From G963668185 sp965237445 (GTDB taxonomy: Bacteria; Chloroflexota; Dehalococcoidia; Lucifugimonadales; G963668185): a DNA stretch of 64,000 nucleotides. Positions 60,701-64,000 of the stretch are shown piece after piece. The stretch covers positions 2,790,001 through 2,854,000 of the forward strand of contig OZ250142.1 in NCBI GenBank assembly GCA_965237445.1. The letters are read 5' to 3'. The notes beneath the pieces are model-generated. The model was not told the origin of the DNA. It made no database searches and saw nothing but the letters and a program-made list of their open reading frames with translations. Numbering within the stretch: position 1 is the stretch's first letter; each line of letters opens with the position of its first letter. Made by a program: the position numbers and the translations under genes.

Positions 60701-63700
60701 GTGTGTGATAGTCCCTTCATAGTCATCAGTGTCACTGTCCGGATTCGCTGTCACTGTTACCGTCTGAGGCGTGTCCCAAGTTGTAGCAGCGAAGGTCAGA
60801 CGCGGCTTGTCTGTGACCAGCTTCGCCCCGGCAGGCGAATTGATTGTGATCGTCACGTCGTGTGTCGGCTGGCTGTCCAACACCACCGTGTACGAGGTCG
60901 TGGCGCGTTCCACTACTGTGAGCATAGGCGGGGCTACCGTCACTCCCACCATGTCGTCGTCCGTTATGTGGACCGTCGTCTGGCTCGGAGTCTCAGGAAT
61001 GACGCCTGAAGGCAGAGGCGAGCCAAACAAAAGCAAGAGGCCCTCGCCGTCATCGTCGATGTCGTCCCCTGTTGCCGAGAACGTGAAGCTATGTTCAGTT
61101 TTGCCAGAGTCGAAGGTGATACTTTCGGGGACGCCTGAGTAGTCGTCCAAAGCAATGCCGCCCTGTGGCGACTTATCCAGATCGATGGTGACGGTCCTCT
61201 CGGGATCGGCACTAAGACCGACCCTGACCGTCGTCGTGGCCCCTTCTTCCACGGTGTAGGCTGCCTGCTCGAAGCTCACGGTGACCGAGGGCACGTCGTC
61301 GTCAATGATGCTCACCGTAGCCTCGCTCCTCGTCCCTGCTGTTACGCCTTCCGCGAGGTTGCCGAATGAGATCAGGACCGCCTCGCCGTCGTCATCCAGA
61401 GCGTCCCCAATGGCTGTAAACGTGAAGGTCTTCTCCGTATCGCCAGTTCTGAACACAACGCTGTCAGGTATCCCAGCATAGTCGGCGCTGGTCGCCCCAC
61501 CCTGCTCTATCCTGGTGATTGGTATGGTTACAGTCCGCTCAGGGTCTTTATCTAAGACCACCCTGATCGTGCTCGTGGCGCCCTCCTGCACTGTGTGGAT
61601 AGCCAGCTCGAAGCTGACAACGACGGATGGTACGTCGTTGTCTACAATGCTCACAGTAGTCTGGCTCCTGGCCATTGCGGCAACGCCATCCGGAAGCGCG
61701 CCGAATGTGAGCTTGACCGATTCGCCATCGTCATCCAGAGCGTCCCCAATGGCTGTGAACGTGAAGGTCTTCTCTGTATCGCCAGTACTGAACACAACGC
61801 TGTCAGGAACACCAGAGTAGTCGGCGCTGGTCGCCCCGCCCTGCTCTATCCTGGTGATTGGTATGGTTACTGTCCGCTCTGGGTCTTTGTCTAAGACCAC
61901 ATTAATCGTGCTTGTGCCGCCCTCCTCCACCGTGTAGGTCGCCCGCTCGAAGCTGACAGCGACGGTTGGCACATCGTCATCAATGATGCTGACACTAGCC
62001 TCGCTCTTCAACCCTGCGGTAACTCTGTCCGGAAGTGCATCAAATGTGAGCAGGACCGACTCCCCATCGTCATCTACAAGGTCTTGAACGGCCGAGAATG
62101 TGAAGGTCTTCTCTGTATCGCCAGCATTGAACTCGATCGTTGCCGGTACCCCGGAATAGTCTGTGCTTGTCGCCCCATTCAGTTCTGTGCTGCTGATGGA
62201 GATGGTCACTGTCCGCTCCGGGTCTGCGCTCAGCATGACCTTCATCGTTGCCGTCGCACCCTCAGCTACCATGTATGCGGCCTGCTCGAAGCTCACGGTT
62301 ACAGAGGGCACGTCGTCGTCAATGATGCTGACACTAGCTTCGCTCCTCGACCCTGCGGCAACTCCATCCGGAAGGGCTCCGAACGTGAGCAGGACCGACT
62401 CGCCATCGTCATCAAACGCGTCCGCCGTGGCTGAGAATGTAAAGGCCTTCTCCGTGTCGCCAGCATTGAACACAACGCTGTCCGGCACACCCGAGTAGTC
62501 TGCACTTGTCGCCCCGCCCATCCCCAAGCTGTTAATGGGGATGGTCACTGTCCGCTCCGGGTTTCTGTCCAGGGCCACATTGACCGTGGTCGTGGAACTT
62601 TCCAAAACGCTGTAATTAGCCATTCTGAAACTTACCGCTACAGACGGCACATCGTTGTCGATAACACTCACCGCCACTTGCCCTGGCATGACCCTGTCAT
62701 ACTTGCTGTCACGTGAATCGATCGAGTGTGTGATAGTCCCTTCGTAATCGTCGGTGTCACTGTCCCGATTCGCTGTTACCGTTACTCTCTGGGGCAAGTT
62801 CCAACTGGTGGCAGCGAAGGTCAGACGCGGCTTGTCCGTGACCAGCTTCACACCGGCGGGGGAGTTGATCGTGATGGTCACGTCGTGTGTCGGCTGGCTG
62901 TCCAAAACCACCGTGTACGAGGTCGTGGCGCGTTCCACTACTGTGAGCATCCGCGGGGCTACCGTCACCCCCACCATGTCATCGTCCGTTATATGGACCG
63001 TCGTCTGCGTTGGCATCTCAGCAGTAACGCCTGATGGCAGAGGCGAGCCAAACGACAGCAAGAGCCCCTCGCCGTCATCGTCGATGTCGTCTCCCGATGC
63101 CGAGAATGTGAAGCTGCGCTCAGTTTCGCCCGGGCCGAAGGTGATGCTTTCGGGGACGCCTGAGTATTCATCCAATGCAATGCCGCCCTGTGGCGACTCA
63201 TCCAGATCGATGATGACGGTCCGTTCGGGGTCGGCACTGAGACTGACCCTGACAGTCGTGGTGGCCCCTTCTTCCACCGTGTAGACTGCCTGCTCGAAGC
63301 TCACCGAGACGAAGGGTACGTCATCGTCAAGAATGCTCACCGTAGCCTCGTTCCTAGCTCCCACAGCAACGCCTTCAGGAAGCGCGCCCAACGTGAGCAG
63401 GACCGACTCGCCATCGTCATCCACAGAGTCTTGAATGGCCGAAAATACGAAGGCCTTCTCCGTATCTCCAGCATTGAACAGGAGACCGTCCGGTACCCCG
63501 GAGTAGTCAGTTACCGTAGCACCACCTAGGTGTGTCCTGGTGATCGGTATGGCCACCGTCCTCTCAGGATCCTGGTCTAAGGCCACTTTGACCGAAGTAG
63601 TCGCGCCCTCCGCTACCGAGTGTTCGGTCCGATCAAAGCTCACAGAAACCAGCGGCACATCGTCATCCGCAATGCTCACGGTCGTTTCGTTCCAAGCGCC

Positions 63701-64000
63701 TGCGGCAACGCCGTCCGGAAGCGGGCCGAATGTGAGCAGGACCGACTCGCCATCGTCATCCAACGCGTCCGCAGTGGCTGCGAATGTGAAGGCCTTCTCC
63801 AAGTCTCCAGCATTGAACACGAGACTGTTCGGTACCCCTGAGTAGTCTGTTCCAATAGCACCGCCCAGGTTTGTCGTGGTGATTGGTATGGTCACCGTCC
63901 GCTCAGGGTCTTTGTCCAAAACCACTATGATCGTTGTCGTCGCGCCCTCCGATACCGTGTGTACTGCCTTTTCAAAGCTGATCGAAACCGAAGGCACGTC
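54719..64000 (-). CDS. Giant Calx-beta repeat surface protein, N-terminus off the window
   Basis: C-terminal 3,090 or so residues of a very large secreted protein; the gene runs off the right edge, so start and signal peptide are not visible. The body is about 27 Calx-beta type repeats of about 110 residues, with the recurring phrases VSFEQAVYTVEEGATTTVRV, LDKDPERTVTIPI, DYSGVP and FTFSATGDDIDDDGE. The acidic DDDGE turns bind calcium in this family. About every fourth or fifth unit a different unit intervenes (VVLDSQPTHDVTITINSPAG; VTVTANPDSDTDDYEGTITH). The last 150 residues form a different domain (SVAGKIVPRYDVDWFQMKLK; APRTGVYFLEVSWPGEAPYF), similar to PPC carbohydrate-binding-like domains. 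No sorting signal or membrane anchor is seen. An adhesin or cell-surface role is likely. Confidence 0.93.
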   Translation of the reverse strand, partial: DVPSVSISFEKAVHTVSEGATTTIIVVLDKDPERTVTIPITTTNLGGAIGTDYSGVPNSLVFNAGDLEKAFTFAATADALDDDGESVLLTFGPLPDGVAAGAWNETTVSIADDDVPLVSVSFDRTEHSVAEGATTSVKVALDQDPERTVAIPITRTHLGGATVTDYSGVPDGLLFNAGDTEKAFVFSAIQDSVDDDGESVLLTLGALPEGVAVGARNEATVSILDDDVPFVSVSFEQAVYTVEEGATTTVRVSLSADPERTVIIDLDESPQGGIALDEYSGVPESITFGPGETERSFTFSASGDDIDDDGEGLLLSFGSPLPSGVTAEMPTQTTVHITDDDMVGVTVAPRMLTVVERATTSYTVVLDSQPTHDVTITINSPAGVKLVTDKPRLTFAATSWNLPQRVTVTANRDSDTDDYEGTITHSIDSRDSKYDRVMPGQVAVSVIDNDVPSVAVSFRMANYSVLESSTTTVNVALDRNPERTVTIPINSLGMGGATSADYSGVPDSVVFNAGDTEKAFTFSATADAFDDDGESVLLTFGALPDGVAAGSRSEASVSIIDDDVPSVTVSFEQAAYMVAEGATATMKVMLSADPERTVTISISSTELNGATSTDYSGVPATIEFNAGDTEKTFTFSAVQDLVDDDGESVLLTFDALPDRVTAGLKSEASVSIIDDDVPTVAVSFERATYTVEEGGTSTINVVLDKDPERTVTIPITRIEQGGATSADYSGVPDSVVFSTGDTEKTFTFTAIGDALDDDGESVKLTFGALPDGVAAMARSQTTVSIVDNDVPSVVVSFELAIHTVQEGATSTIRVVLDKDPERTVTIPITRIEQGGATSADYAGIPDSVVFRTGDTEKTFTFTAIGDALDDDGEAVLISFGNLAEGVTAGTRSEATVSIIDDDVPSVTVSFEQAAYTVEEGATTTVRVGLSADPERTVTIDLDKSPQGGIALDDYSGVPESITFDSGKTEHSFTFSATGDDIDDDGEGLLLLFGSPLPSGVIPETPSQTTVHITDDDMVGVTVAPPMLTVVERATTSYTVVLDSQPTHDVTITINSPAGAKLVTDKPRLTFAATTWDTPQTVTVTANPDSDTDDYEGTITHSIDSSDSKYDGVVPGQVVVKVIDNDVPLVAASFERAAYSVAEGATTTVKVVLDKDPERTVAIPIARMEQGGATSTDYSGVPESAVFNTGETETTFIFSAIQDLVDDDGESIGLAFGDMPDAVTEGTTRSTVVSIVDDDVAGVLVDPADLPIDEGATSTYLIVLQSQPRSDVTVTINSPADNSNVTTSPNHLTFTTLNWNTEQSVAVSARHDDDADDNNATVTHTVASMDSAYGGFVVSAVRVMVTDDDEVPVTVSFDQGSYSVKEGSTSTVRLILNKDPERTFTIPIDKLDQGGATGADYSGVPASLEFNAGDTEKSFPFSATRDSMDDDGESVRLSFGDLPDRVSLGLHGESTVSITDEDLPSVVVSFELATYSAEEGGTTTIKVVVDRPPERSIAVPIMRTDLGSTTRTDYSGVPDSITFSPFDIEKSFTFSATQDSLNDDGESVKLTFGALPVDVTVGTRDEAIVSIIDDDVPSVTVSFEQTSYIVVEGATTTVKVILSANPERTITIPLDKSPQGGIALDDYSGVPESITFDSGKTERSFTFSATGDDIDDDGEAILLSFGSPLPSGVTAMIPNQTTVHISDDDMVGVTVTPPMLRVVERATTSYTVVLGSQPTHEVTITINSPTGAKLVTDEPRLSFTAANWRIPQEVTVTANPDTDTDDYEGTITHTIESRDSKYDSVTPAEVVVRVIDTDVPSVAVSFDLSAYSVEEGATTTVKVVLDKDPERRVAIPLIRMEQGGVTEADYSGGPDSIVFNAGDTEKAFTFTAIEDALDDDGESVLLTFGPLPDGIAAGTRNEATVSIVDNDVPSVSVSFEQAVYTVAEGATATITVMLSADPERPVTISINSTELNGATSTDYSGVPETIEFNAGDREKTFTFFAVQDLVDDDGESVLLSISDLPDEVTEGMNGESELRITDDDVPKVNVSFEQASYTLAEGGTTTIVVVLDAAPERALAIMLVKALLNGVTDDDYSGVPDSVNFNSSSTESYFNFSVTDDEIDDDEEGLTLTFGPILPPGVTAVSPTQTTLHLADNDTAGVSVEPTSLTVAEHSTSSYSVVLDSQPTYDVTLSVHTPAGTEVATDKAHLVFDPANWHLPQTVIVTAGADVDTADEEGTITHTISSLDQNYDGTIPSDVAVNVIDDDLPSIVVSFGQATYRVDEGSDVTVEVTLSSDSERSLTIPIEKIHQGGVSSADYAGVPDSVTFNPGDTVVTFSVSTFEDSLNDDFELVKLTFGDLPDGVSVGTYKESAISISDDEEPSVSVTFGSATYSVDEGGDVSIRVALSEDPERTLTIPIKKSNRNGATTRDYSSVPRSLTFHRGETESSFTFTAIQDSLDEGKEAVKLSFGTLPQGVAEGTFSDTTVTIVDDEVSSVTVSFALSNYTVAEGSFVTIKVRLSEDPRRTLVIPIVQTKRNGATGRDYSGVPRGLTFEAGETKKSFTLTAIQDSVDDDGESIELAFEDLPEEVSKGEITATTITIVDDDGESIELAFEDLPEEVSKGEIAATTVTIADDDVSLLTVSFDEDSHTVAEGSTTTIRVVLSAAPESVVNVPIEVSNWGGATSTDYLGVPAYVTFAIGDSETSFVFHATEDTEDDDGETIRLRFGDLSDAIAEGRFVETTISITDVDLPPVTVSFDQRTYSVPEGSTTTVNVVLDMDPIRTLTIPIVIISQSSTSTAENISAFSSVTFEPGIRESSIEFSAKQVFPSGYDESVRLGFGRLPNDVRLGAVATSTILIKERGMAEVVRLSFEKSRYLVAEGSSVTIRLMISTALEDRTTVSVSSNHLDGLSGSDYSGVPANVTFGAGEKETSFTFTAASDNLLERMESVLLRLHSPSKGILHGDYAQTRIFILEEKSSKTLYRAESPVRDCIGNRKTPCVLLEHLSVAGKIVPRYDVDWFQMKLKGNASYLFLLPLNAVDLKVYDGQGRSWLTNVEADLESEGLERRSALFKAPRTGVYFLEVSWPGEAPYFMHLSSYRVEMVEVQLAPEQED
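56159..56350 (-). repeat. 93-base tandem duplication inside the Calx-beta gene
   Basis: A 31-codon unit encoding DDDGESIELAFEDLPEEVSK is present twice in succession, almost identical in DNA (gacttcttctgggagatctt begins at 56201 and again at 56294). It is far more recent than the divergence of the other repeats and adds one partial unit in frame. Confidence 0.9.

Noticed and set aside
54719..64000. The Calx-beta repeats as a CRISPR or DNA tandem repeat
   Set aside because: The repeats are about 330 bases, diverged in DNA and conserved in protein within one open frame, so they are protein domains.

Overview
The window is a moderately GC-rich bacterial chromosome segment. Gene content suggests a free-living heterotroph of the Chloroflexota (Dehalococcoidia / SAR202-like). 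That placement is an inference from the mix of a xanthine-dehydrogenase-type molybdoenzyme, a phosphotriesterase-like hydrolase, an amidohydrolase, an LmbE deacetylase, a FixH/thioredoxin-type lipoprotein and a type II glutamine synthetase; no rRNA, tRNA or marker gene in the window proves it. No CRISPR array or tRNA was seen.

Layout. 0-15 kb is a graveyard region: a frameshifted molybdopterin oxidase abutting a GcvT-like scrap, a decayed GmrSD (DUF262/DUF1524) enzyme, fragments of an alpha/beta hydrolase on both sides of the intact gene, an intact AAA_14/DUF4143 ATPase with an unfamiliar C-terminal domain, and two broken IS110 transposases. It also holds an intact secreted DUF11-repeat protein. 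15-17 kb is a broken secreted fibronectin/proline-rich protein. 17.8-31 kb is dense, healthy metabolism: amidohydrolase, NTF2-like protein, RRM protein, phosphotriesterase-like hydrolase, MFS exporter, a selenocysteine peroxiredoxin fused to a cold-shock domain, glutamine synthetase, hydroxypyruvate isomerase, an AceE-type dehydrogenase, LmbE deacetylase and a cyclophilin lipoprotein. 31-35 kb holds envelope proteins. 35-42 kb is accessory again: a shattered type ISP restriction-modification enzyme, a retropepsin-like pair, a chimeric NYN/DUF4143 scrap and a frameshifted conserved gene. 42-54 kb holds small redox and membrane proteins, an aldo/keto reductase, a YscW-domain lipoprotein and a complete ProV-ProW-ProX osmolyte importer whose permease is a tandem fusion; a decayed second copy of proX lies 2 kb downstream. 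54.7 kb to the right edge is the C-terminal part of a giant Calx-beta repeat surface protein.

Most notable: at 23922-24803 (minus strand) the gene is open except for one TGA placed exactly where the catalytic cysteine of a peroxiredoxin belongs. A stem-loop sits just downstream at bacterial SECIS spacing, a good ribosome binding site precedes the start, and a cold-shock domain is fused at the C-terminus. This is read as a selenoprotein.

Many genes carry frameshifts, but long uninterrupted frames (more than 3,000 codons at the right end, plus several of 700-860 codons) argue against poor sequence quality and for real gene decay in the accessory parts.
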